NCBI GenBank assembly: GCA_013140455.1
Contig: JABFSU010000049.1
Span: 1-50,009 of the forward strand
Reading direction: 5' to 3'
Length of the DNA: 50,009 nucleotides
From: Nitrospira sp.
GTDB taxonomy: Bacteria; Nitrospirota; Nitrospiria; Nitrospirales; Nitrospiraceae
The notes under the pieces are model-generated. The model was not told the origin of the DNA. It saw only the letters and a program-made list of their open reading frames with translations, and did not search any database. Both the position numbers and the translations under genes were made by a program. Position 1 is the stretch's first letter. Every line of letters starts with the position of its first letter. Below, in pieces: positions 33,766 to 42,225 of this stretch.

Positions 33766-35958
33766 ATGGCCACCGATCTTTCCCAATTTCAAGACGCCTT
33801 CTTTGAAGAGTCGTCGGAACACCTCACCACAATCGAGGACGGATTGCTGCAACTCGAACAACGTCCGGACGATCTCGACCTCCTGAATCGAATCTTCCGG
33901 GCCGCCCATTCCATCAAAGGGAATAGCGGCATGTTCGGCTTCACCGCCGTCGGCCAGTTTACCCATAAGATGGAAACGCTCCTGGATCAACTGCGGAACG
34001 GCAAATTTTTCGTCACCCCTGAGATCACCGACATCCTCTTGCGATCGACCGACCAGCTCAAGATTCTCATCGAAGCCGCCAGAGGAGGAGCGGCGCCCGA
34101 GACGGATCTCTTGCTTCAACTTGAACGAGAACTCGCCGCCGCAGCCGAAGGCGGAGAGGTTCCGGAGAGTGCGTCTTCCACACCCTCCCAAACATCGCCC
34201 GCTGCACCGGCCGCAGCTTCCACCACGCCAAGCCTTCATCGCTTTCGTATCACATGGGCCGCTCCTGCCTGGTTATTTCAACGAGGGCTCGATCCGGTTC
34301 GCATGATCGGCGAACTCGAAGACCTCGGCACGATCGTCTTGCGCCGGCTGGATACCAGCCGGTTTCCCGAATTCGAATCCCTGGACCCTGAGTCCTGCTA
34401 TCTGACCTGGACGCTGGAACTCGAGACATCCAAAGAGCAGGCAGTTGTGGAAGGCGTCTTTGATTTTGTTCGGGATGGAGGAGAACTGACCATTGAAGAA
34501 TGTGACCAGGGACGCGTCACGCGTAACGAGCCAGATTCTTCTTCAGTCACCCGTCACCAGTTACCTGTCACGTCTGAAGGCTGCGAACCTAAACCTTTGG
34601 GCGAGATCCTCGTCGAAAGCGGCGTAGTCTCACGCGAAACACTGGATAACGCGCTGTCTCAACAGAAGCGGCTCGGCGAAATTCTGGTCGAGCAACATGT
34701 GGCGACGCCCCAACAGATTTCCCAGGCGTTGCAGAAACAGGGCGACACCGCCACCCAGGCGAAGAAAGGCGGCGATGCTGCTTCGATTCGTGTGGATACC
34801 GGCAAGATCGACAAGCTAATCAATCTGGTCGGGGAACTGGTCATCACCCAATCGATGTTGAGCTCGCTCGGCACCCGTTTCGACATGAGCCAGCTGCCCA
34901 TCCTCGTCGAGCGCGTCGCCCAGTTGGAACGGAATACCCGGGAAATCCAAGAGCGGGTCATGGGCATCCGCATGCTTCCCATCGGCAGCACCTTCAGCCG
35001 CTTTCCAAGGCTGGTACGCGATCTGTCCGGCAAAGCCGGGAAGAAAATCCAGCTCTTGCTTTCGGGCGAAGAGACCGAACTCGATAAAACCGTCATCGAA
35101 TCGATCGGCGATCCGCTCACGCACCTGGTTCGGAACTCCGCCGACCATGGGTTGGAGCCGCCGGAAGAACGCCTCGCAGCCGGCAAGCCGGAACTGGGCA
35201 CGATCCGCATGAACGCTTTTCATGAAGGCGGCAGCATCTGCATCACAGTCGAAGATGACGGACGGGGGCTGAACCGGGATAAGATTTTGGCCAAGGCCCT
35301 CAAGCAAGGCCTGATCGCAAACGGAGAAAAGCTCTCCGACGATCAAATCAACGGATTAATCTTCCGACCGGGCTTTTCCACCGCCGACAAGATCACCGAT
35401 GTCTCAGGCCGCGGCGTCGGCATGGATGTGGTGAAAAAGAATATCGAAGCGCTCGGTGGAACCGTGAGTATCAAGACGGCGCTGGGCAACGGCACGACGT
35501 TTACCCTGAAGCTCCCGCTGACCCTGGCGATCATCGAAGGGATGACCGTGCGGGTCGGACGGGAAAGCTACATTATCCCGCTGGTCTCTATTCTGGAATC
35601 GATTCAACCGACAGCTTCGTCCGTCAAGACCATCACCGGAAAAGGGGAAGTGGTAGAAGTGCGCGGCTCGTACCATCCGATCGTGCGCCTCTCCGAAGCC
35701 TTTTCCATCGAGGCAGATTGCCAGGATCCGACCAAGGCGATCCTCGTGATGCTGGAAACCGAGCAGGAGCGCGTGGCGGTCATGGTGGATGAGCTGCTGG
35801 GACAACAGCAGGTGGTCATCAAGAGCCTTGAGAAGAACTTCCGAAAAGTCGAAGGCATCGCCGGTGCGACGATTCTCGGCGACGGAACGGTCAGCTTCAT
35901 TCTCGATGTGCGGGGCTTAATCGAACTCAGCCGTCACGGACTCTCCGTCGCGGCCTAA
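33766..35958 (+). CDS. cheA: Chemotaxis histidine kinase CheA (copy 2) with tandem MshEN-like motifs
   Basis: The 730-residue protein has an Hpt domain with H48 (RAAHSIKGNSG), an extra alpha/beta domain at about 157-245 (LHRFRITWAAPAWLFQRG) typical of deltaproteobacterial CheA proteins, and a linker at 250-269 encoded by heptamer repeats. Two 24-residue MshEN-like motifs follow at 277-300 and 302-325 (PLGEILVESGVV..., RLGEILVEQHVA...). Dimerisation helices start near 342 (KIDKLINLVGELV). The ATPase has LTHLVRNSADHG near 451 and DDGRGL near 498, and a CheW-like domain covers about 590-730. The first motif matches the MshEN pattern except for its leading Arg. The kinase serves cluster 2. Confidence 0.94.
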   Translation: MATDLSQFQDAFFEESSEHLTTIEDGLLQLEQRPDDLDLLNRIFRAAHSIKGNSGMFGFTAVGQFTHKMETLLDQLRNGKFFVTPEITDILLRSTDQLKILIEAARGGAAPETDLLLQLERELAAAAEGGEVPESASSTPSQTSPAAPAAASTTPSLHRFRITWAAPAWLFQRGLDPVRMIGELEDLGTIVLRRLDTSRFPEFESLDPESCYLTWTLELETSKEQAVVEGVFDFVRDGGELTIEECDQGRVTRNEPDSSSVTRHQLPVTSEGCEPKPLGEILVESGVVSRETLDNALSQQKRLGEILVEQHVATPQQISQALQKQGDTATQAKKGGDAASIRVDTGKIDKLINLVGELVITQSMLSSLGTRFDMSQLPILVERVAQLERNTREIQERVMGIRMLPIGSTFSRFPRLVRDLSGKAGKKIQLLLSGEETELDKTVIESIGDPLTHLVRNSADHGLEPPEERLAAGKPELGTIRMNAFHEGGSICITVEDDGRGLNRDKILAKALKQGLIANGEKLSDDQINGLIFRPGFSTADKITDVSGRGVGMDVVKKNIEALGGTVSIKTALGNGTTFTLKLPLTLAIIEGMTVRVGRESYIIPLVSILESIQPTASSVKTITGKGEVVEVRGSYHPIVRLSEAFSIEADCQDPTKAILVMLETEQERVAVMVDELLGQQQVVIKSLEKNFRKVEGIAGATILGDGTVSFILDVRGLIELSRHGLSVAA
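34514..34572 (+). repeat. Heptamer repeats inside the cheA copy 2 coding sequence
   Basis: GCGTCAC and GCGTAAC (34514-34527), then four tandem heptamers AGTCACC, CGTCACC, AGTTACC, TGTCACG (34545-34572) run through the linker before the MshEN-like motifs without breaking the frame, encoding VTR...SVTRHQLPVT. They look like the intergenic heptamer elements at 23194 and 30973. Confidence 0.6.
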
Positions 35959-35980
35959 CAGACGAGTGAAGGAGGACAGT

Positions 35981-36511
35981 ATGGCAGCAGGCACGACACA
36001 GGCGTCCGCCACTCTCAGCGCTGAGGCGACGGCCGGCCTCGGCCTCTCGACCGACGGGAATCAGTTTTTGAGTTTCACCCTGGGAGACGAACACTACGGC
36101 GTCGATATCCTGCGCGTCCAGGAGATCAAAGGATACACCGCCGTCACCCGCATTCCCAACACGCCCGGCTTCATCAAGGGCGTGCTGAACCTGCGCGGCA
36201 CCATCGTGCCCATCGTCAATCTCCGCAGCAAGTTCGGGATGCCGGAAGTCGAGCCGACTATGTTCACCGTCATCGTCGTCGTCGTCGTGCGCGATCGCAT
36301 CATGGGGGTGATCGTCGATGCCGTGTCCGACGTCCTCGATATCGCGGCCAAAGACATTCAGCCACCGCCGCAGTTCGGTACGAACGTCGATGTCAGCTTT
36401 CTCAGCGGCATCGGCAAATGCGGAGACAAGCTGGTCTCATTGCTCAATATCGACCAGGTCCTCACCGCCGACGAGACAGAAGCCATCCACGCACTCGACA
36501 AGGCAGCCTAA
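35981..36511 (+). CDS. cheW: Chemotaxis coupling protein CheW (copy 2)
   Basis: The 176-residue protein has one CheW domain (YGVDILRVQEIKGYTAVTRI, then FIKGVLNLRGTIVPIVNLR) after a short Ala/Thr-rich N-terminus. ATG 35981 has GAAGGAGGA upstream; an in-frame GTG at 35966 would overlap the ribosome site. It lies between cheA copy 2 and a chemoreceptor, so it probably builds the cluster 2 array. Confidence 0.93.
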   Translation: MAAGTTQASATLSAEATAGLGLSTDGNQFLSFTLGDEHYGVDILRVQEIKGYTAVTRIPNTPGFIKGVLNLRGTIVPIVNLRSKFGMPEVEPTMFTVIVVVVVRDRIMGVIVDAVSDVLDIAAKDIQPPPQFGTNVDVSFLSGIGKCGDKLVSLLNIDQVLTADETEAIHALDKAA

Positions 36512-36558
36512 CGCATTCGCGCGGCACCGTTCGCAACCACCATCGAAAGGACGTCATC

Positions 36559-38319
36559 ATGTTCAGCTGGTTCAACAATATGAAAGTGGGCAGTAAGTTA
36601 ATGCTGGGCTTTGCCGCCATGGGGCTAATCATGGCCTTTGTCGGCTACATGGGCGTCACCAATATGGGGACGATCACCCAGTCCACCGACAATATCTACA
36701 ACGTGCAGCTCAAGCCTCTCATGACCCTGACCAAAGTGCGCGGTCTGGTGTACCAGATGCGCTCCCAAACCATTACGGCGTTGCTGACCGCCAATGCGGC
36801 CGACCGCGAGGATTCGCTGGCCAAAGTCAAGGAGCTGAACAAGCTCGTCGACGAAAATCGTGAGAGTTTTGCGAAAACGATCAAGGCCGAGCTCGTCCAG
36901 AAGGCCTATGATGATTTCGCCAAGGTCTATGATGACTATCGTGCCTATCGGGATAACACCGTGTTCCGTCTGTTGCAGGCAGGTGATCACACAGGCGCCC
37001 TGGCCGCCATGAAGGGCGATGGAGCCGCGAAATTTAAAGCCTCCATCGATGCGATTAACAACCTGGTCGACATCAAAGTTAAAATTGCTCAAGGGAAATA
37101 TGAAGACGCCCAAGCGATCTATGCCAACTCAAAGATGCTGTTGACGGGCATCATCATCGGCGGCATCGCCCTCGGCCTGTTCCTCGGATGGATCATTGCC
37201 CGCATGGTCGCCAATCCGCTTCGTCAGGTCGGCGAAGTGGCCTTATGTGCCGCAGAGGGCAATCTGACCCGGCGTGTCGCCTGTGACACCAAAGATGAAA
37301 TCGGCGCCATGGCGCAAGCCTTCAACGACATGATGGAACGCTTGACCGCAGTCGTAACCACAGTCCGGCACGCCACCGACAGCGTGGGATCGGCCTCGGA
37401 GCAGATCACGAAGGGGAACGAAGATCTGGCACAACGCACCAGCGAGCAAGCCAGCGCCCTGGAGGAAACCTCGGCCTCGATGGAAGAATTGACCTCGACG
37501 GTCAAGCAGAATGCCGACAACGCGAAACAGGCCAACCAACTGGCCATCGCTGCCCGCGATATTGCGGACAAGGGCGGGGCCATCACCACACGCGCGGTCG
37601 ATGCCATGGGCGAGATCAACAAGAGCAGCAAGAAGATTGCCGACATTATTACCGTCATCGACGAAATCGCCTTCCAGACTAATCTCCTCGCCCTCAATGC
37701 CGCCGTCGAAGCGGCCCGGGCCGGCGAACACGGCCGCGGCTTCGCGGTGGTGGCGGCGGAAGTGCGAAATCTGGCTCAGCGGTCGGCGACAGCAGCGAAG
37801 GAGATCAAGGGGCTCATCAATGAATCAATCCAGCGCGTGACGGATGGCAGCGAACTGGTCAATCAGTCCGGCAAGACACTGGATGAGATCGTCAGCTCTG
37901 TGAAGCGTGTCACCGATATTATCGCCGAAATCACCGCCGCCTCACAGGAACAAGCCAGCGGGATCGATCAAGTGAATAAGGCCATCATGCAGATGGATGA
38001 AACCACCCAGCAGAACGCTGCCCTCGTCGAAGAAACCACCTCTGCCAGCCAATCCATGAAGGAACAGGCCAAGGATTTAACCAAAGAAATGGGTTTCTTC
38101 ACCGTATCCGAGCATGGCAGCACAGCCACGCCCCGGCCGAGTGCGGTCCGTCGGCCGGCAGCGCCGGCGACCAACGGCCTGTTGAAGCGACTCACCAAAT
38201 CATCCAGCGCCAAACCGGCTGAGAAAACGGAATACGCCCCGAGCCACGAGCCAGTCGGCGTCGCCAACGGCAATGGCAAGGATCGCCGTCAGTCGCACGA
38301 CGACTTCGAAGAGTTCTAG
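36559..38319 (+). CDS. Methyl-accepting chemotaxis protein with four-helix-bundle sensor and C-terminal FEEF
   Basis: The 586-residue receptor has membrane segments at about 12-32 and 195-215 flanking a helical periplasmic domain of the 4HB_MCP type (SKLMLGFAAMGLIMAFVGY, then LTKVRGLVYQMRSQTITAL). HAMP and the signalling domain follow, with the tip near 368-410 ([15 protein letters not shown]). It ends DDFEEF, matching the aromatic-x-x-aromatic CheR/CheB tethering pentapeptide at the end of a flexible Pro/Ala-rich linker. I chose ATG 36559 with GAAAGGA upstream; an upstream in-frame start would lie inside cheW. The ligand is unknown. Confidence 0.92.
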   Translation: MFSWFNNMKVGSKLMLGFAAMGLIMAFVGYMGVTNMGTITQSTDNIYNVQLKPLMTLTKVRGLVYQMRSQTITALLTANAADREDSLAKVKELNKLVDENRESFAKTIKAELVQKAYDDFAKVYDDYRAYRDNTVFRLLQAGDHTGALAAMKGDGAAKFKASIDAINNLVDIKVKIAQGKYEDAQAIYANSKMLLTGIIIGGIALGLFLGWIIARMVANPLRQVGEVALCAAEGNLTRRVACDTKDEIGAMAQAFNDMMERLTAVVTTVRHATDSVGSASEQITKGNEDLAQRTSEQASALEETSASMEELTSTVKQNADNAKQANQLAIAARDIADKGGAITTRAVDAMGEINKSSKKIADIITVIDEIAFQTNLLALNAAVEAARAGEHGRGFAVVAAEVRNLAQRSATAAKEIKGLINESIQRVTDGSELVNQSGKTLDEIVSSVKRVTDIIAEITAASQEQASGIDQVNKAIMQMDETTQQNAALVEETTSASQSMKEQAKDLTKEMGFFTVSEHGSTATPRPSAVRRPAAPATNGLLKRLTKSSSAKPAEKTEYAPSHEPVGVANGNGKDRRQSHDDFEEF

Positions 38320-38330
38320 ACGGTGCCTCA

Positions 38331-38359
38331 GCGGGGTGGGCACAAATTGCCCACCCCGC
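38331..38359 (+). terminator. Strong terminator hairpin after the chemoreceptor
   Basis: GCGGGGTGGGCA (38331-38342) pairs perfectly with TGCCCACCCCGC (38348-38359) around CAAAT, 11 bases after the stop. A pyrimidine-rich, moderately T-rich stretch follows. It probably ends the cheY-cheA-cheW-mcp transcript. Confidence 0.75.
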
Positions 38360-38411
38360 GCACGCCTGCTTCTTATGTTCTGCTTGTTTCTCGCCCACGT
38401 CATTCCAACCC

Positions 38412-38439
38412 TAAAGAATCGATACGAACCGACCGATAC
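38412..38439 (+). promoter_or_regulatory. Candidate sigma-28 promoter for DUF420-cheR-cheD-cheB
   Basis: TAAAGAAT (38412-38419), a 12-base spacer, ACCGATAC (38432-38439): 6/8 matches in each half. It lies just behind the terminator at 38331 and 48 bases before the DUF420 start, as expected for a new transcription unit. Confidence 0.4.
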
Positions 38440-38486
38440 ACAGACGGGTGCGTGTGCGCTCGTTCACGATGAACTGAGGAAGTCCT

Positions 38487-38948
38487 ATGGACCTCAAATC
38501 AATCCTTTGGTATGCCGTGTTGACCAGCATCACCGGCGCCTATTTTGTCGCGTTAGCCGGCGTGCGTTCCGCCAAAGTGCACGACGTTCCGCATCACGCT
38601 CGACGAATGATTATTGCCTGTACTGTGATCGGGATCTGGCTGATCGCGTACGTGCTCAAGCAAGCGCTCTTCGGGCGGGAGCGGTTCGGCGGGACCCCTC
38701 AGCAGTACTGGACGGTGTATCTCCCCGTATTTGCCACACACATGCTGTTCGCTCTGACCACCATCGGGCTGGGAGGCTACAACCTCTATATGGGATTGCA
38801 TCGCCTGCGCTATGGCAGCGTCGGAGCCATGGCTGCAGGCATGGCCACACATCGAAGACTCGGACACCTGCTCATGTGGACCTTCTCCGGCACGATCGGG
38901 ACTGCCTATTTGGTCTATATGATGATTTTCGTCTGGTACAAGGGATAA
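38487..38948 (+). CDS. DUF420-like membrane protein
   Basis: The 153-residue protein has about four membrane segments (LWYAVLTSITGAYFVAL, MIIACTVIGIWLIAYVL, YLPVFATHMLFALTTIGL, LLMWTFSGTIGTAYLVYM) and conserved His residues in PHHARR, ATHM and ATHRRLGHL, as in DUF420 proteins often found near respiratory oxidases. A GAGGAAG ribosome site is present. It lies five bases upstream of cheR copy 2 inside a chemotaxis operon, an unusual location. A link between respiration or a metal/haem factor and taxis is conceivable but unproven. Confidence 0.75.
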   Translation: MDLKSILWYAVLTSITGAYFVALAGVRSAKVHDVPHHARRMIIACTVIGIWLIAYVLKQALFGRERFGGTPQQYWTVYLPVFATHMLFALTTIGLGGYNLYMGLHRLRYGSVGAMAAGMATHRRLGHLLMWTFSGTIGTAYLVYMMIFVWYKG

Positions 38949-38952
38949 TCCT

Positions 38953-39771
38953 ATGGATTACCCGATCACCAAACAGGAATACGACCGGATCCGCACGCTG
39001 CTGTATCAAGAAAGCGGGATTTCGCTGGGGGAGAATAAGCAATCCCTCGTCGTCTCACGCCTGTCCAAACGATTGCGCGAGTTGGAGATCGACAGTTTCG
39101 CGGCCTACTACGATCAGGTAACGCAGGACGACAGCGGCGGCGAGTTTACCCGCATGCTGGATCTGCTCTCAACCAACAAAACCGATTTCTTTCGTGAGCC
39201 CAAACACTTCGACTATCTCAGAGAACAGATCCTGCCGACGTTGGAGCGCGAGAAACGCATTCGGATCTGGTCCTCAGCCTGTTCAACCGGCGAAGAGCCT
39301 TACACCATCGCCATCACCTTGCACGAGCACGTCAAGAATCCGGCGTCATGGGAGATGGACATTCTCGCCTCGGACATCTCGACACGAGTCCTGGCCCATG
39401 CTGCCGCAGGATTGTATGGCGAGGACCGGATCACGACCGTTTCGCCGGACATCGCACGGCGTCACTTCCTGAAAGGCCGTGGCAAGAGCGCGGGATTGGT
39501 GAAAGTGAAACCGCATCTTTCGAAGCTCATCAAGTTCCGCCGGCTCAATCTGATGAGCGACACATTCCCCATCAAGTCGCCGTTGGATCTGATTTTTTGC
39601 CGCAATGTGATGATCTATTTCGACCGCCCGACACAAGAACGGCTCATCGCCAAGTTTCATCGCTACCTGAAACCCGGCGGTCACCTGTTCATCGGACATT
39701 CCGAGAGTCTCCAGTGGATCAAGCATGACTTTACGACGATCGCCCCGACGATCTATCGAAAGGACCTTTAA
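38953..39771 (+). CDS. cheR: Chemotaxis protein methyltransferase CheR (copy 2)
   Basis: The 272-residue protein has a CheR N-terminal domain (LLYQESGISLGENKQSLVVS) and a SAM domain with RIWSSACSTGEEPYTIAI, DLIFCRNVMIYFD and LFIGHSESL. It methylates receptors. It stands immediately before cheD and cheB, giving cluster 2 its own adaptation set. The FEEF tail of the nearby receptor may recruit it. Confidence 0.93.
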   Translation: MDYPITKQEYDRIRTLLYQESGISLGENKQSLVVSRLSKRLRELEIDSFAAYYDQVTQDDSGGEFTRMLDLLSTNKTDFFREPKHFDYLREQILPTLEREKRIRIWSSACSTGEEPYTIAITLHEHVKNPASWEMDILASDISTRVLAHAAAGLYGEDRITTVSPDIARRHFLKGRGKSAGLVKVKPHLSKLIKFRRLNLMSDTFPIKSPLDLIFCRNVMIYFDRPTQERLIAKFHRYLKPGGHLFIGHSESLQWIKHDFTTIAPTIYRKDL

Positions 39772-39776
39772 CCTGA

Positions 39777-40400
39777 ATGTCCGCGGTCGACACCGAACAC
39801 TTCCGTCATATCCGCCGCATGACGGATCGGCGCTTTCCGCATGAGATCGCCTCGATCCTCCCAGGAGAGTTCTTTGTGAGCGGCGAACCGATGGTGGTCT
39901 ATACCGTGCTGGGATCCTGCATCTCGGCCTGCATTCGCGATCCGCTCGCCGGCGTGGGAGGGATGAATCATTTCATGCTTCCGGTGCCCAGAGAACACCA
40001 GTCCGGCGACGCCTGGGGAGGGGAGTCCACCCGTTATGGTTCGTTTGCCATGGAACAGTTGATCAACGGGATTCTCTCCCGCGGCGGGGCGAGACAGCGG
40101 CTGGAGATCAAGCTCTTCGGCGCCGGAAAAATCTATGAGGGGAATATCGACGTCGGCGCCCGCAACTCCGAATGGGTCCTTCGTTATCTCCACGATGAAG
40201 GCCTTCCCGTCGCCAAGCGTGATCTGGGAGATGTCTTTCCACGTAAGATCTACTACTTCACCCATTCAGGACGTGTGCTCATGAAAAAAATTACACGGAT
40301 CAAAAACCAGACGATCGTTGCACGAGAATCCGATTACGAATACCGGCTGTATAAGGAACGGAACGAACCCGAGCAGCAGAGCGATGTCACATTGTTCTGA
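39777..40400 (+). CDS. cheD: Chemoreceptor glutamine deamidase CheD
   Basis: The 207-residue protein has the CheD catalytic Cys in LGSCISACIRD and the catalytic His in GGMNHFMLP; KLFGAGKI and LPVAKRDLGD are also typical. It deamidates receptor glutamines and can interact with CheC-type phosphatases, though none is seen here. It has a 30-residue N-terminal extension with acidic and basic residues. It starts five bases after the cheR stop and is followed nine bases later by cheB. Confidence 0.92.
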   Translation: MSAVDTEHFRHIRRMTDRRFPHEIASILPGEFFVSGEPMVVYTVLGSCISACIRDPLAGVGGMNHFMLPVPREHQSGDAWGGESTRYGSFAMEQLINGILSRGGARQRLEIKLFGAGKIYEGNIDVGARNSEWVLRYLHDEGLPVAKRDLGDVFPRKIYYFTHSGRVLMKKITRIKNQTIVARESDYEYRLYKERNEPEQQSDVTLF

Positions 40401-40409
40401 GAGGCACTC

Positions 40410-41465
40410 ATGGCCAAGATACGCGTCCTGAACGTCGATGATTCCGCGCTCATGCGCCAAGTCCTCGCCCAGCTGCTGTCCAAAGATCCTGGGATCGAGG
40501 TGGTCGGTTCGGCCCCGGATCCTTATATTGCACGCGAAAAGATCAAAGCATTGAATCCCGACGTGATTACCCTCGACGTGGAGATGCCCAAGATGGACGG
40601 GCTCACCTTCTTAGAGAAATTGATGCGGGGCCGACCCATGCCGGTCGTGATGGTCAGCTCCCTGACAGAGGCCGGGTGCCAGACAACCCTGCGCGCGCTG
40701 GAGCTCGGCGCGGTCGACTACATCACCAAGCCCAAGATCGATCTTCGCGACGGCATGGAAGGGATTGCCGACGATTTAATTGAGAAAGTGAAAGCCGCCG
40801 CCAGCGCCAAGATACGCGGGGCCGCGAACGGGGCCGGTCACGCGCAACCGCGGCAGGCGATTCCGCTCTCCTCGGCCATGATCAAAACAACCGATATCAT
40901 TATTGCCATCGGCTCCTCAACCGGCGGAACGGAAGCCGTCAAAGAAGTCCTGGAAGTGCTCCCCCCCAATACCCCTCCCATTCTGATCACGCAGCACATG
41001 CCTGAACATTTCACCAAGACATGGGCCGACCGGATGAACCAGATTTGCCGGATCTCGGTCAAAGAAGCGCAGGATGGGGATAGCGTACTCCCCGGCCATG
41101 CCCTGATTGCCCCGGGCAGTTATCACATGACGCTGGTGCGTAACGGCGCCCGCTATTCCGTGCGGATCAATCAAGACCCGCCGGTCAATCGGCACCGGCC
41201 TTCCGTGGATGTGATGTTCGATTCCGTCGCGCGGTATGCCGGCGGCAACGCCGTCGGTGTCATCCTGACCGGAATGGGCGGGGACGGCGCTAAGGGCATG
41301 CTGGCGATGAAACTGGCCGGCGCCCATACCATCGCGCAGGATGAAGCGAGTTGTGTCGTCTTCGGAATGCCCAAGGAAGCCATCAAGTTAGGCGGTGTGG
41401 ATAAAATCCTCCCTCTGGGAGACATCGCCGGTGCTGTGCTAACTCATGTGTCTCATCATTCTTAA
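40410..41465 (+). CDS. cheB: Chemotaxis methylesterase CheB (copy 2)
   Basis: The 351-residue protein has a receiver with phospho-acceptor D56 ([11 protein letters not shown]) and a methylesterase domain with catalytic Ser in [11 protein letters not shown], His in [11 protein letters not shown] and Asp in [11 protein letters not shown]. It is clearly diverged from copy 1. The gene follows cheD by nine bases and is followed 16 bases later by a STAS gene with GGAGG. Confidence 0.94.
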   Translation: MAKIRVLNVDDSALMRQVLAQLLSKDPGIEVVGSAPDPYIAREKIKALNPDVITLDVEMPKMDGLTFLEKLMRGRPMPVVMVSSLTEAGCQTTLRALELGAVDYITKPKIDLRDGMEGIADDLIEKVKAAASAKIRGAANGAGHAQPRQAIPLSSAMIKTTDIIIAIGSSTGGTEAVKEVLEVLPPNTPPILITQHMPEHFTKTWADRMNQICRISVKEAQDGDSVLPGHALIAPGSYHMTLVRNGARYSVRINQDPPVNRHRPSVDVMFDSVARYAGGNAVGVILTGMGGDGAKGMLAMKLAGAHTIAQDEASCVVFGMPKEAIKLGGVDKILPLGDIAGAVLTHVSHHS

Positions 41466-41481
41466 CCTGTGGAGGCTCCTC

Positions 41482-41814
41482 ATGCAGATCGCGCATCGTT
41501 CCTATCGTACGGCCGATGTCATCGACATCACCGGGCAGTTTAATTTCGGAACCCGGAAAGAGTTCTCTGCCGCAATCGAAAAGATCAAAACCAGTCCGCA
41601 TGTCATTCTGAATTTCAAGGGTGTGACCTTCGTCGACAGTGCAGCCATCGGGCTGCTCGCGCTGGCCGCGCAACAATTCAAGAGCGCCAACCGGACATTG
41701 TCGCTGGTCGGCGCTCAAGGAACCGTGAAGCAGGTGCTGAACCTGGCGCATATCGAACAAATGATTCCGACTTTTGCGAGTGAAGATGCAGCGTTGAGCA
41801 AAGCAGCCGCCTGA
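41482..41814 (+). CDS. STAS domain anti-sigma factor antagonist (first of pair)
   Basis: The 110-residue protein is a STAS domain with VIDITGQFNFGT at the start and GVTFVDSAAIGLLALAAQQ around S53. The phospho-acceptor loop has Ser followed by Ala where many antagonists have Ser-Ser or Ser-Thr, so regulation by phosphorylation may differ from its neighbour. ATG 41482 follows GGAGG; an upstream in-frame start overlaps cheB. It probably binds the HATPase protein encoded at 43778. Confidence 0.9.
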   Translation: MQIAHRSYRTADVIDITGQFNFGTRKEFSAAIEKIKTSPHVILNFKGVTFVDSAAIGLLALAAQQFKSANRTLSLVGAQGTVKQVLNLAHIEQMIPTFASEDAALSKAAA

Positions 41815-41867
41815 GCGTAGAAACCTATTCTTGCGCGCAGACACATCAGACTGAAAGGACAACCACC

Positions 41868-42212
41868 ATGCAGATTAAAGAACGACCGATCCCCAACGCC
41901 GTGATCCTCGACCTGAACGGAGATTTGACCTACGCCCATCGTGACGTGTTCAAAGCCGCCGTTGAAACGTTGCGCCAAAAAGGCTGCCGCCATGTCATTT
42001 TGAATATGGCCGATGTCCGGTTTGTCGATAGCTCAGGCCTGGGCCTGCTGGCGCTGGTCTCCCAGAATTTCAAGCTCAACCAGGGCAAAGTCAGCATGCT
42101 CAGACCGCAAAGTTATGTGCGGGAAATTCTGGGACTGGCCAATATCCCGAAGTTGATTCCGGTATTCGACAACGAACAGGATGCGGTGAACGGGAAAGCC
42201 CAAGCCGCGTAG
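41868..42212 (+). CDS. STAS domain anti-sigma factor antagonist (second of pair)
   Basis: The 114-residue STAS protein has VILDLNGDLTYAHRD and VRFVDSSGLGLLALVSQN; the DSSGLG loop with S55/S56 is the canonical phospho-acceptor site of SpoIIAA/RsbV-type antagonists. AAAGGAC precedes the ATG. Paired with the STAS gene before it and with the phosphatase and kinase after it, it is the probable switching partner of this module. Confidence 0.92.
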   Translation: MQIKERPIPNAVILDLNGDLTYAHRDVFKAAVETLRQKGCRHVILNMADVRFVDSSGLGLLALVSQNFKLNQGKVSMLRPQSYVREILGLANIPKLIPVFDNEQDAVNGKAQAA

Positions 42213-42225
42213 CGATTGAGATACC

